A stretch of 44,986 nt of DNA, taken from Candidatus Anammoxibacter sp. GTDB lineage: Bacteria > Planctomycetota > Brocadiia > Brocadiales > Anammoxibacteraceae. Under the pieces are notes generated by a model. It was not told the DNA's origin. It made no database searches and saw only the letters and a program-made list of their open reading frames with translations. The stretch spans positions 1 through 44,986 of the forward strand of contig JAIQZO010000010.1 in assembly GCA_021777055.1 (NCBI GenBank), in the 5' to 3' direction. Positions 8,057 to 16,371 of this stretch are shown one piece after another. Every line of letters starts with the position of its first letter. Position 1 is the first letter of the stretch. The position numbers and the translations under genes are program-made.

Positions 8057-10411
8057 CTAAGGAATATTTATTGTATATGTTACAGGACTGCCAACATTAA
8101 TTTCACCACTATCACCCGTTCCTGTAAACGATGATCCGTTTTTAGTGACAAATTCTAGGCCTCCCAATAAGCTTACACCATAAGAGACTATAGGGTTAGC
8201 AGCACAACCAAATTGTGCTCCACCGGAAGAGAGTGGGATGATCTTTAATGTATGCACGCCTGATGAAAATTGATCAATGTCAAAGAATCTGCCTTTTCCT
8301 CTTGGAGTCTGGCCAAGGTTAATACCATCAACTTCAACACCAATGGTATCATCTTCGCATTGATTATCATCAACAAACAGTCTAAAATTGCAACCTTCGT
8401 CAATCTCTCCATCACAATCGTTATCAACTCCGTCATCGCATTTCTCTTCAACACTATCACGAAGAGAGACAGATTCAGTATCCGAAAGTGTACAGCCAAC
8501 GCTAATAAAGGTATCAGTTCCGACAGATTGTTCAGGAGGTTGTTGAACAAAAGGGTTAACGGACGAACCGGGTCCTTTAGAGCTTGCAACTACGGTTATC
8601 CTGACTGAGGTACTAGCTTCCTCTTCCGGTATGTTATTAAATTCAACAAGAGAAGAGGCTAAAATATCTTTTACAATAGTAACTGTCTTGCCTTCAAATG
8701 CCCAGCGGAATGTAGTATCTATTAAAGGATCAAAACTATTGGGCATTTCAGCCACTAATTCTAACCGGAAACTACCATCGGAGTTTTGTCCTTTGCAACC
8801 TTCTACGATATTAACTCCTAATGGGTCGGCAAAACCAACTTGTTTAGATTTCGGCTGACTCATTTCAGAATTAAGTGGTGATGGTGGGAAATCAATTGCT
8901 CGTCCAACTATGTTCTCTGTACCACCATCAAGTTCAGAATCCAGGATAATAAATCCAACATCAGGGGCTTCCCATATGATACTATTCGCCGTATATGCGT
9001 CAAATTGGTCAAATGTAACAAGTTCCATACCTGCAAATATGTCTATGTCCGGATCAGGGTTAGGAATGTTTACTGTGGCATACGCATTTCCTGCGCCAAA
9101 ACGTGGATCCGGGGCTTCCCATCTGACACCAACTGGATCTCCATCTGGATCATTTAAACCTTCGGCTACCGCTAATGTAAAACAGCTTGGTAAATCCACA
9201 CCTGCTAATACAATCACATTATCAATATTCGGTACACCATCACCATCATCATCAAGGGTAATTCTAAGGGGATTGGCTTGCTCTGCTATAGTGGTTAGCA
9301 ATCCCGCAATGCCAACATCCGGATTACCAAACCCCGGTACTTGTCTTAACCCTCCAGGATTTGCGAATGAAATGGGCCGTACTGTATCTACTCGGCCGTG
9401 AGATAAAAGTATACGGGTTACATCAATTCTGTCAAGTGTAGGAGATTCATTGTCAGTGCGTCCGGTAACCGGTCCACAAGGAACACCAAAGATTATATTA
9501 AATATGCAAATTACATCATTAATAGTTATAGATCCGTCGTCATCTATATCGGCATGGTCTCTCTGACATGAAGTTAATATTGAGGGGTCAAATATGGCAT
9601 TAAATGCTAAAAGGACATCATCTATTGTAATTGACCCGTCAAGGTCAACGTCACCGTCTTTAGGGCAACTACCAGATGAGGGCAGTATTGAAGACGGATT
9701 ATTCCTGATCTCTTCAATTCTTGAGATATCAAGGGCTTCATTAAATATGAAAACATTATCAATTCTTCCATCAAAGAATTCTCCGAAACTGGGATTGGAA
9801 CCAATGCGTGCAGTTGCCCAACCAGTCCCAAATGTTCCTGAATCAGTAAATATTGCATTATTGACATGGAGACGCACAGTAGAGAGCGTTTGATCATAAA
9901 CAACCGCAAGAAATACCCATTCTCCCACAGTAACATCAATACCGCTAATCAATACTCCATCACCTTTAAAGGATGACCAGTCTGGAACATCTCCCCCACC
10001 TGAACGCGTATCCATCCCCAAACTCCTGTCCCAACCCGCGTCATCATGTGAAATTACCTGACGTATTACGTTATTTGCAACATCTGCATTAACCCAGGCA
10101 CCCATGGTTATTTGCGGTAATACGGTAGGATTAATATTTGCAGGAATTTCTATGAAGTCATCAATGCCATCGAACTGATATGCCGAACCTTGAAAACCGC
10201 TTCCAGTAATCGTTGCCCCATTGATAGTACCGCTATTTCCGTTTCCACTTGAATCATTAGCATTTCCTTCAAATTGATAAAAAGCCAGTAAACTTGCATT
10301 TACTAATGAATTCTGAAAAAAGCTTGAAGAGATTATCAAAATGATAAATATTGTTACTTTAAGCCATAAACAACGGTTTAGAAACAACATTTTATCTAAA
10401 TTCATATGCAT
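8057..10411 (-). CDS. secreted LamG-dockerin protein
   Basis: 784 residues. An N-terminal hydrophobic signal ends at about residue 39. Residues about 41-235 are a LamG/concanavalin-like jelly roll (FYQFEGNANDSSGNGNSG, QGSAYQFDGIDDFIEIP, RIDNVFIFNEALD). Residues about 251-311 are a type I dockerin with both calcium-binding repeats: GDVDLDGSITIDDVLLAFNA and ADIDDDGSITINDVICIFN. A long region with no recognised domain follows. Near residues 657-674 comes DDGVDNDCDGEIDEGC, a Cys/Asp putative metal-binding motif known from extracellular proteins. A GGGGGATGG purine run precedes the ATG. A dockerin needs a cohesin partner, and a cohesin-like module is encoded by the next gene downstream. The true start could be Met3. 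Confidence 0.88.
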   Translation of the reverse strand: MHMNLDKMLFLNRCLWLKVTIFIILIISSSFFQNSLVNASLLAFYQFEGNANDSSGNGNSGTINGATITGSGFQGSAYQFDGIDDFIEIPANINPTVLPQITMGAWVNADVANNVIRQVISHDDAGWDRSLGMDTRSGGGDVPDWSSFKGDGVLISGIDVTVGEWVFLAVVYDQTLSTVRLHVNNAIFTDSGTFGTGWATARIGSNPSFGEFFDGRIDNVFIFNEALDISRIEEIRNNPSSILPSSGSCPKDGDVDLDGSITIDDVLLAFNAIFDPSILTSCQRDHADIDDDGSITINDVICIFNIIFGVPCGPVTGRTDNESPTLDRIDVTRILLSHGRVDTVRPISFANPGGLRQVPGFGNPDVGIAGLLTTIAEQANPLRITLDDDGDGVPNIDNVIVLAGVDLPSCFTLAVAEGLNDPDGDPVGVRWEAPDPRFGAGNAYATVNIPNPDPDIDIFAGMELVTFDQFDAYTANSIIWEAPDVGFIILDSELDGGTENIVGRAIDFPPSPLNSEMSQPKSKQVGFADPLGVNIVEGCKGQNSDGSFRLELVAEMPNSFDPLIDTTFRWAFEGKTVTIVKDILASSLVEFNNIPEEEASTSVRITVVASSKGPGSSVNPFVQQPPEQSVGTDTFISVGCTLSDTESVSLRDSVEEKCDDGVDNDCDGEIDEGCNFRLFVDDNQCEDDTIGVEVDGINLGQTPRGKGRFFDIDQFSSGVHTLKIIPLSSGGAQFGCAANPIVSYGVSLLGGLEFVTKNGSSFTGTGDSGEINVGSPVTYTINIP

Positions 10412-10456
10412 TATCCATCCCCCATCTTCGAAAAAATGTCTAATGATATAATAATT

Positions 10457-10545
10457 GTAACTACTTAGGTGAATAGGCTTAAGGCAGTAAGTTAAAGACT
10501 AAATTAAATCAACCGTTTCGTTGCGCCCTAATCAAGCAATTTAAG
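10457..10545. repeat. dispersed repeat shared with 35379-35460
   Basis: GTAACTACTTAGGTGAATAG and the following text down to TTTCGTTGCGCCCTAAT resemble 35379-35460 (GTAACTAACTAGGTAAATAG ... TTTCGTAACGCTCTAAT). Both copies have the same orientation and lie just upstream of a minus-strand gene for a large exported or membrane protein (8057-10411 and 32586-35288). Confidence 0.55.
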
Positions 10546-10886
10546 ACGTTCTCCATTTCCATGCTCTTTGACATAATCAGGAATAAATCCTGATTATCCA
10601 ATGACCCAAGTTGATTTGCTAAACGCTAAACTTAGTTAATTAAGTTTTGTATGATCTTACACTATTTTTCTCTAATAGCCATCTACATTCAGCCTCGCCA
10701 CCTGATTAGTTACTAATAATATATATAGTTAGATAACCGTTGAAACGTATAATTCAGATTAATGTCACTTTACATATATTAATAATACTTTGATTTTCGG
10801 TTAATGCAAGAAACTCTATACTATAAAATAAAAAATTCACATCGAGCAAATAGAATGCCATTTTTTTCACTTAATAGTATTACTTT

Positions 10887-10922
10887 GTAAAAACTTCTCT
10901 CTTGAAAAGAGATTTTTTTTAC
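10887..10922. repeat. hairpin repeat GTAAAAACTTCTCT...AGAGATTTTTTTTAC
   Basis: A stem flanked by TAGTATTACTTT. The same TAGTATTAC..TGTAAAAACTT text occurs near 11352, 16078, 23110-23130, 23370-23397, 23860-23885 and 38910-38940. It could act as a two-way terminator, but the wide copying suggests a small repeat family. Confidence 0.6.
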
Positions 10923-10958
10923 AGCTATGATTACGAATTAATAATATAAAATCACAAC

Positions 10959-10988
10959 ATTAATCGGAGTGCAAAATTAATTTTGCAA
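10959..10988. repeat. short dispersed repeat, copy also at 30578-30606
   Basis: ATTAATCGGAGTGCAAAATT followed by ATTTTGC; nearly identical at 30578-30606. It holds the small palindrome GCAAAATTAATTTTGC. Confidence 0.6.
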
Positions 10989-10997
10989 GGGTTTTTC

Positions 10998-11241
10998 TAC
11001 TCGTTCCCAGGCACTGCCCTAATCGTTACCCATAAATACTGTTTCTATCTTCTTGAGACTCGTAACAAGGCTTCAGCCTTGTTACGAGTTAATAGAGTTA
11101 ATATCGAATATTGACCAAGGAATGTCGAATTATGAAGTTTTATTCCTTTAAAATTCGATATTCCTTGGTCTGCGGTTCGTTATTCGCTTTGTTTCGTTAC
11201 TTTTTACGGGTAACGATTAGGGCACTGCCATGTAACGAGTA
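10998..11241. repeat. MITE-like element with 34-base terminal inverted repeats
   Basis: The left end TACTCGTTCCCAGGCACTGC + CCTAATCGTTACCC matches the inverted right end (11208-11241) with few mismatches. Inside are a 14-base-pair perfect hairpin (11058-11089) and an inverted pair of the GACCAAGGAAT motif (about 11108 and about 11160). No coding capacity. Confidence 0.7.
11058..11089. repeat. perfect 14-bp hairpin, palindrome family member
   Basis: ACTCGTAACAAGGC, loop TTCA, then the exact complement. Related palindromes lie at 28802-28827 and 29133-29158. No T-tract follows. Confidence 0.75.
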
Positions 11242-11482
11242 GGCACTGGTTCTTCTTGTTATTTAGATGTGTTTAATGTTTTCTGAAATTGGTTTGAACT
11301 TATGCAAAATCTAGAATACAAGATTTAATATTTTGTTTCAGCTATGCAGCACTATAGCATTACTTTGTAAAAACTTCTCTTATAGATTGATAGAGCAATG
11401 GGTGTTAATGCAATTGGTTTGGTCTGAGTTACGTCGAGGAAAGGTGATTAAAAACATATACTAATCGTAGAAAGAAGAGTAG

Positions 11483-12475
11483 TTAAACCTTCAATTTAGG
11501 ACCATGAGAAGTATATATAAGCAGTTTCGGATTGTTATTAAAGAATTTCCCTACCAGGGATAAATATTGATTAAGGTTTCGAGTTCTAGCGATAGAGTGC
11601 AAAACATGATTGCCACCTTCGAATGTTTTTGACCAATAGCTCCACATCTCTTTCATCTTTGCAATAATATGAGCAGGTCCGCTTAGCTCCTTTTGATACG
11701 AAGCAAAAAGTTCATCATGAAATTCAACAAATCGCGCCCTCGTTTTCTCTTCTGTATCGGCAGCTAAACTCTTGATCTGTTCTGGCAAAAATGGATTAAT
11801 AACGCCTCCACGACCAATCATCCACATATTAATCGTAGGGAAACGGTTAGCCAGATATTTAAAGGTCTCAAACGCATTTATATCGCCATTGTAGACGACT
11901 TGGTGCTTAGTCAAAGATAGACACTCCTCAAAAGCATCTATATCAGTTTCTCCTGAATACATTTGGCTACCGGTGCGTGGATGTATAATAATATTCTTTA
12001 CCGGAAAATCGTTCAGCATTGGGAGCAGCGTAAAAAGATCATTGTTCACTTCATTGCCAAGCCTGACTTTAAGAGATATTTGATTGGGAATCGTAGTGAT
12101 GACGTCATTTAGTATCTTAACGATTGTTTCAGGATATGAAAGCAGGCCAGCTCCACGGTTTTTTCTCCTGATCTTTTTATGAGGACATCCAAGATTCCAG
12201 TTTACGGTCGAGTATCCCATTTCAAACATGATTTTAGATAAATTAATAAAATCATTGATACTATTGCTTAAAATCTGTGGAATCAAATCAAAAGTAGCAC
12301 TGTTTCTTTGAACAAAAATATCACGCAAAACTTTGCATCTGATACTAATAACATTACAGTTTCTAATAAACGGCGTAACCGCAAAATCATATCCTTCAAA
12401 CAACCGGGAGTATACATTCCGATATACGCAATTGGTAATGCCCTGTATGGGAGCCATATATAAAACCGGTTTCAT
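11483..12475 (-). CDS. dus: tRNA-dihydrouridine synthase
   Basis: FMN-dependent reduction of uridine to dihydrouridine in tRNA D-loops (family knowledge). Seen: the N-terminal YMAPIQGITNCVYR barrel start, NLGCPHKKIRRKNRGAGLL with the catalytic Cys of the Dus family, SLKVRLGNE, IIHPRTGSQMYSGETD and, for FMN phosphate, VYNGDI and MIGRGGVINPF. About 330 residues, a normal family length. I chose Met at 12475 because AAGGA lies ten bases upstream and the family starts just before the MAP motif; starts at 12502 (ATG) or 12505 (TTG) are in frame. The PHKK after the Cys differs from the commoner P...V pattern, so the subfamily (DusC-like?) is not settled. Single gene. Confidence 0.88.
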   Translation of the reverse strand: MKPVLYMAPIQGITNCVYRNVYSRLFEGYDFAVTPFIRNCNVISIRCKVLRDIFVQRNSATFDLIPQILSNSINDFINLSKIMFEMGYSTVNWNLGCPHKKIRRKNRGAGLLSYPETIVKILNDVITTIPNQISLKVRLGNEVNNDLFTLLPMLNDFPVKNIIIHPRTGSQMYSGETDIDAFEECLSLTKHQVVYNGDINAFETFKYLANRFPTINMWMIGRGGVINPFLPEQIKSLAADTEEKTRARFVEFHDELFASYQKELSGPAHIIAKMKEMWSYWSKTFEGGNHVLHSIARTRNLNQYLSLVGKFFNNNPKLLIYTSHGPKLKV

Positions 12476-12733
12476 AACATCGTTATCCTTATAATTATTC
12501 ATCAATACATCACAATTGGGTAACGCTCATAATTCAGAATTTAAGCTTTTGTAAAAAAAACCAAGCAAAAAACAAGACAACATCATATCTCGCATTTATT
12601 TGCATTATTCGTAACGTTTTCACGGGGATAAAAAACATTTGAAGCAGTCTTCAATACTGTTCCAGCAGCAGTGAAGACAATTGAAGCTTTCTTCAAGACG
12701 ACTCCAGCAGTATATTGGAAAACAATTACAAAT

Positions 12734-12829
12734 CTATGCTTTATTCTAACTCCTGTCTCCTGACTCCTGAATTCTGTTTTCCTATGCTTTATTCTGACTC
12801 CTGTCTCCTGACTCCCGAATTCTGCTTTT
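12734..12829. repeat. tandem pair of a 48-base repeat
   Basis: Two copies, period 48, each CTATGCTTTATTCT.ACTCCTG + TCTCCTGACTCC.GAATTCTG. The same text, degenerate, occurs at about 14935, 15065, 19455, 22930 and 23040. The pair abuts the 3' end of the Maf gene, and an open frame across it (12583-12843) is only repeat translation. Confidence 0.75.
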
Positions 12830-13468
12830 CTATAAATCACCACCCCATACAGGAAACTGAAATATCGTTTCCAAAGATTCTGACAATCGTTCCAGAGGGA
12901 GTCCTACCACATTGCTGTAACTACCGTTGATGCCATCTACCAAAATGGCCCCTTTCCCTTGAATGCCATAAGCGCCAGCTTTTCCTATGGGTTCTCCGGT
13001 ACGTATGTAAGATGAGATGGTTTTTTCTGAAATATTCTTAAAGCTTACTTCTGTTGATACAACATTCACAAATTGCTGTTTTGTGCTTGGATTGACAATA
13101 GCAAATCCTGTAATTGCCTCATGGCTCCTTCCAGAAAGTGAATAAAGCATTGTTTCCGCCTCAGAATCATCTTCCGGTTTACCTAGAACCTTGCCGGCTA
13201 AAACAATTTCCGTATCTGCTCCGATTATCAGCGCGTCAAAGCACGCACTGCCATATTTTGACGCAACCCCCTTGGCTTTAGCCAGTGCAAGCCTTGATAC
13301 TAGCTCTATGGGTTTTTCATTTTCTTCGATGGACTCATCCAGTTCGCAGACTAATACTTCAATGGGGAATGTGGGAAATATTTGACGTAACAACTCAAGT
13401 CGTCTCGGCGATGCGGAAGCAAGAATCAGTTTAGAATAATTCCGGCCATTAAATTCACCATTTATCAT
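12830..13468 (-). CDS. maf: Maf family nucleoside triphosphate pyrophosphatase
   Basis: Maf proteins hydrolyse non-canonical or canonical nucleoside triphosphates to monophosphates and are linked to septum control. Seen: KLILASASPRRLELLRQI (the S.SPRR substrate motif), RLALAKAKGVASK, LIIGADTEIVLAGKVLGKP, MLYSLSGRSHEAITGFAI and GEPIGKAGAYGIQGKGA, in the family order. I take the ATG at 13468, because AAGGAGG lies upstream and the 27 bases before it (TTG at 13495) overlap that ribosome site. About 212 residues. The last residues (PVWGGDL) lie next to the 48-base repeats, so the tail may be repeat-altered. The next gene upstream, 75 bases away on the same strand, is the methyltransferase. Confidence 0.92.
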   Translation of the reverse strand: MINGEFNGRNYSKLILASASPRRLELLRQIFPTFPIEVLVCELDESIEENEKPIELVSRLALAKAKGVASKYGSACFDALIIGADTEIVLAGKVLGKPEDDSEAETMLYSLSGRSHEAITGFAIVNPSTKQQFVNVVSTEVSFKNISEKTISSYIRTGEPIGKAGAYGIQGKGAILVDGINGSYSNVVGLPLERLSESLETIFQFPVWGGDL

Positions 13469-13569
13469 AACTAACCCTATAAACCTCCTTATCAATATCT
13501 TTGTGTCACCGTGCCTTTATGTGAGATGCAATTGTATTCTGGAAAAAGACTAACTACACACATTTCATC

Positions 13570-14772
13570 CTAATTTCTTTCAACTTCCATAGCAATCACC
13601 CCCCTACCTTTTGGCCAAAGAGGATTCACCGGAAAGTCTGGTTCCGGTTTAAATCTCTTAACAATGGAACACTTTACATTTGCAATCTCTGCCCCTTTCT
13701 TAATCCGCTGCTCAAGCTTTGCACTGGTTCCAAGCATGGTGTTATCCGTAATAAGAAGACGTCCTTTAGGAGTCAAAAGATTCAAGCATGATGCCACCAG
13801 CTTAGGTAGATCGGTTTTAAGAAAGAAGCGTCCTGTCCCCACTTGCAAACGGGAAGGCGGATCAAGGATAATACGTTCAAATACCTCTGAACGGCTCACT
13901 AACTTATCAATATAGTGAAACACATCATCCTTAACAAAAAGATATTTTGGGTCTTTAGCATCAATACCATTTTTTCTGAAATTCTGCTGTGCCCAGTTCT
14001 GGTTCACTGAATCTATCTCAATTGAAACCACACGGCGCGCACCCGCATGGGCAGCCGCAAGGCTAAAAGCTCCGGTATAAGAGAAAAGATTTAAGACTCC
14101 ACAATCTTTTGTGCCCTTTGCAAACTCTTTCCTTGCGTATCGTAAATCAAAAAACAGCCCTGTATCCAGTTTTCCCAAGGGCTGAACAAGATAACTCAGG
14201 CCAGACTCCTTTACCCAAATCTTATCAATTAGCCCCTTACCAAGCAATATTTTCTGACTTATTTTACCTTTAAGCTGAGGTCTCTTCTCACGAATTTTAA
14301 GAATGATCTGCTCAGGTTGTAACGGCAATAAAATTTCTTCAAGAAGATTATCAACTAACCTTTGTAAGGCCTTACATTCCAAAGAGAGTATCACTGTCTT
14401 TCCATACGCATCAAGGGTAAATCCTGAAAGGTTATCCCCTGCACTATTAACAAGACGGACAACTTCACCTACCAAAGCTTTCATTTCTGCACGTTTCTTT
14501 AAAGCCGTTCCAAACCGCTCAACTAAACCAACAATGGGATCGTTTTCGCTATCTGAGATAAGATGAACCGCATTATTGCTTGGATCTACAAATCCCCAAC
14601 TGAGAAATTTACCATCAGCATCTTCTATCTTTAACCAACCTTTACTCTCAATCTCTTCATTATCCGGTAATCGATCAAGAATAAGGCGCGGCAGCCCCTC
14701 TTCAATCCGCAAGGAGAGAGGAGGGGAAAGCTGTAGTGTGCTAAAATCTAATCTAATCGTGTTTAATTCCAT
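13570..14772 (-). CDS. class I SAM-dependent rRNA methyltransferase, RlmI/RlmK-like
   Basis: 400 residues. The C-terminal half is a Rossmann methyltransferase: motif I GVLNLFSYTGAFSLAAAHAG, then ARRVVSIEID with acidic Asp binding SAM, and motif IV ILDPPSRLQV (DPPS), as in 23S rRNA m5C/m7G methyltransferases of the RlmI/RlmK group. GLFFDLRYARKE (about residue 210) is the family's SAM-domain entry. The N-terminal half matches the PUA-like and linking region in size, with the conserved LVRLVNSAGDNLSGFTLDAY stretch. AAGGA precedes the ATG. The rRNA target is inferred from family only. Followed by maf on the same strand. Confidence 0.85.
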   Translation of the reverse strand: MELNTIRLDFSTLQLSPPLSLRIEEGLPRLILDRLPDNEEIESKGWLKIEDADGKFLSWGFVDPSNNAVHLISDSENDPIVGLVERFGTALKKRAEMKALVGEVVRLVNSAGDNLSGFTLDAYGKTVILSLECKALQRLVDNLLEEILLPLQPEQIILKIREKRPQLKGKISQKILLGKGLIDKIWVKESGLSYLVQPLGKLDTGLFFDLRYARKEFAKGTKDCGVLNLFSYTGAFSLAAAHAGARRVVSIEIDSVNQNWAQQNFRKNGIDAKDPKYLFVKDDVFHYIDKLVSRSEVFERIILDPPSRLQVGTGRFFLKTDLPKLVASCLNLLTPKGRLLITDNTMLGTSAKLEQRIKKGAEIANVKCSIVKRFKPEPDFPVNPLWPKGRGVIAMEVERN

Positions 14773-15384
14773 AAATTTCTAATCCTTCATTTGTAAAGTT
14801 ACCAAAATGCAAGATGGCTACTAACCTGCATTTATGTCCCTGTTGTGTATAAATTATTGTTATTATAATCTAAATACAAAAAAAAGATATTAGTTTTAAA
14901 ATTTTGTATCTATTTAGTGTAGCCAGAATACAGGAGCCAGAACTCAGAATAAAAAAAAACTCATACGAGTTTGACACCATTTAACTCACTGACAATAAGC
15001 ATTCTCGTCCATCTGTTCTGTTTAAATGTTTAAAAATTAAACCGAAAACCAGAGCTATATACTCAATTCTGGTATCTGACTACTCTATTCTGAATTATTA
15101 CAAAATTTAAGACATTATTGGTGTTTTTTTGTACTAGGATTTTGTATTTGTTTCAAGACGCAATATTTTGTATCCTTTTAGAATTGAAGTGTTTTTTTGT
15201 AATGGAATATTTGCAGTAAAGTATGTCTGGTGTTATAGAAACGTATATATTCTGGTATAAAACCACAAAGGCATAAAGAGCACAAAGAAATGGAACAATA
15301 AATCATCGCTTTTCTTTGTGATCTTTGTACATTTGTGGTAAAAAACTCATGAAAATTGAAGATTTAAATTGAGAGGAATAAATT
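14773..15384. other. spacer with inverted repeats
   Basis: Divergent promoter region of the methyltransferase and the zinc-ribbon gene. It holds inverted copies of the GAATACAGGAG..CAGAAT repeat (about 14930 and 15065) and a large inverted pair AAAGAGCACAAAGAAA / TTTCTTTGTGATCTTTGT at about 15270-15345. No gene. Confidence 0.55.
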
Positions 15385-15744
15385 ATGGAAACACCTAAAG
15401 AAGAATCAGCCCAGGTTGAGTGGGCGGCGATCAAAGAAGATTCGCAAGAATTAATAAGAGAATTAGCTCAAATGCTTACAGAAAAGGGGTTTAACGCAAG
15501 CCTTACGGTTGCGCAGGGCTGTAAGGCCGGAACATGCGGGTGTAAGTTTCTTCTCCTAGTCCCAACAAAAGATTCTCAAGCCGCACTACAATGTTTAGAT
15601 GAGTATTACATAATGCTGCATCCTGAGATGAAAGAGACACAGGAATGGATGGACCAAGGCAAATGCCCCGCCTGCGGATTTGATGTGGGTGAAAAGGACA
15701 AGGAGTGTTCCGATTGTGGATTGACACTTCTATTTGATGCATGA
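15385..15744 (+). CDS. small zinc-ribbon protein
   Basis: 119 residues, cytoplasmic. The N-terminal half is an alpha/beta unit (IRELAQMLTEKGFNASLTVA, with GCKAGTCGCKF adding three cysteines); it may be related to signal-transducing DUF2007-like units, but that is a weak impression. The C-terminus is a zinc ribbon, CPACG ... CSDCG (about residues 94-113). Ribosome site GAGAGGAA. Conserved cysteines in both halves could bind one or two metals. It stands alone. The function is unknown. Confidence 0.7.
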   Translation: METPKEESAQVEWAAIKEDSQELIRELAQMLTEKGFNASLTVAQGCKAGTCGCKFLLLVPTKDSQAALQCLDEYYIMLHPEMKETQEWMDQGKCPACGFDVGEKDKECSDCGLTLLFDA

Positions 15745-15941
15745 TAGTTTTAGTATTGTTGTTAGAAGTAATGGAATATTGGGAAAAACAAAAGAAACAG
15801 AAAACATTAAGAATCCACTTCAACATTAATCCATTATTCCTGATCTTATGCAGACTTAATAGTTATAAATTACAAATGATAAGTATGCATACCGCAAGGC
15901 TAAGGTCTAATCGCTATCCACAATAAATAACAAAACAAAGC

Positions 15942-16028
15942 AAATAACGAACCGCAGAACAAGGAATATTGAATTTCGGAGGAAGAAAACGTCAGCACTC
16001 GACATTCCTTGTTCCATATTCGATATTG
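15942..16028. repeat. inverted GAACAAGGAAT pair (solo four-helix-bundle-type repeat)
   Basis: ACCGCAGAACAAGGAATATT on the left faces GACATTCCTTGTTCCATATT on the right. The same motifs border the four-helix-bundle relic at 7.5-7.9 kb, here with no protein sequence between them. Confidence 0.6.
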
Positions 16029-16077
16029 AGGTTTAAAATTTCGGATCTCAATCTTTTAAAGTAAAATTTATCACGTT

Positions 16078-16337
16078 TTATAGTATTACCCTGTAAAAAC
16101 TTGTTTTTCTAGAAAGAAATTTTTACTGTGCATTATTAAGTTATTTGTAACGGTATAGTTACTTGATACCTGAGACTAGATGCTTGATAATTTATTCCGC
16201 CGCTTTAGAGTGTTATATCTTAAATCGAGTTCCTCTCTTTTTCATGTGGCATATTGACAAAGAAACTAGAAATCTAACTGTTATCCAGTATCCTGCATCT
16301 AGTATTCTGGTTGCGGCTTCGCCGCTTTATGTTATTG
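16078..16337 (+). repeat. repeat family A, left copy (inverted copy 23108-23397)
   Basis: About 260 bases that match 23108-23397 in reverse orientation almost throughout. Shared text includes TTATAGTATTACCCTGTAAA, the TTTTTCTAGAAAGAAATTTT hairpin and TTCATGTGGCAT.TTGACAAA, with GGTTGC.GCTTCGCCGCTTTA at the end. No terminal transposase. Confidence 0.8.
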
Positions 16338-16371
16338 CAGATGTATTAAACACAACGAAAGGTTTATCTCT

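Larger units (their letters stand above)
10412..11482. other. spacer rich in small inverted repeats
   Basis: About 1070 bases without a gene. In order it holds a leader-like repeat (10457-10545), a hairpin repeat (10887-10922), a short dispersed repeat (10959-10988), an element with terminal inverted repeats and nested palindromes (10998-11241), and a further hairpin-repeat start near 11352. Confidence 0.7.
15745..16371. other. spacer with two repeat elements
   Basis: Holds the inverted GAACAAGGAAT pair (15942-16028) and repeat family A (16078-16337). The small open frame at 16163-16390 is repeat A sequence, not a gene. The promoter of the 16372 gene must lie within or downstream of the repeat. 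Confidence 0.6.

Noticed and set aside
12583..12843. 86-codon minus-strand frame with SQETGVRIKHR repeats
   Set aside because: It is a translation of the tandem 48-base repeat.
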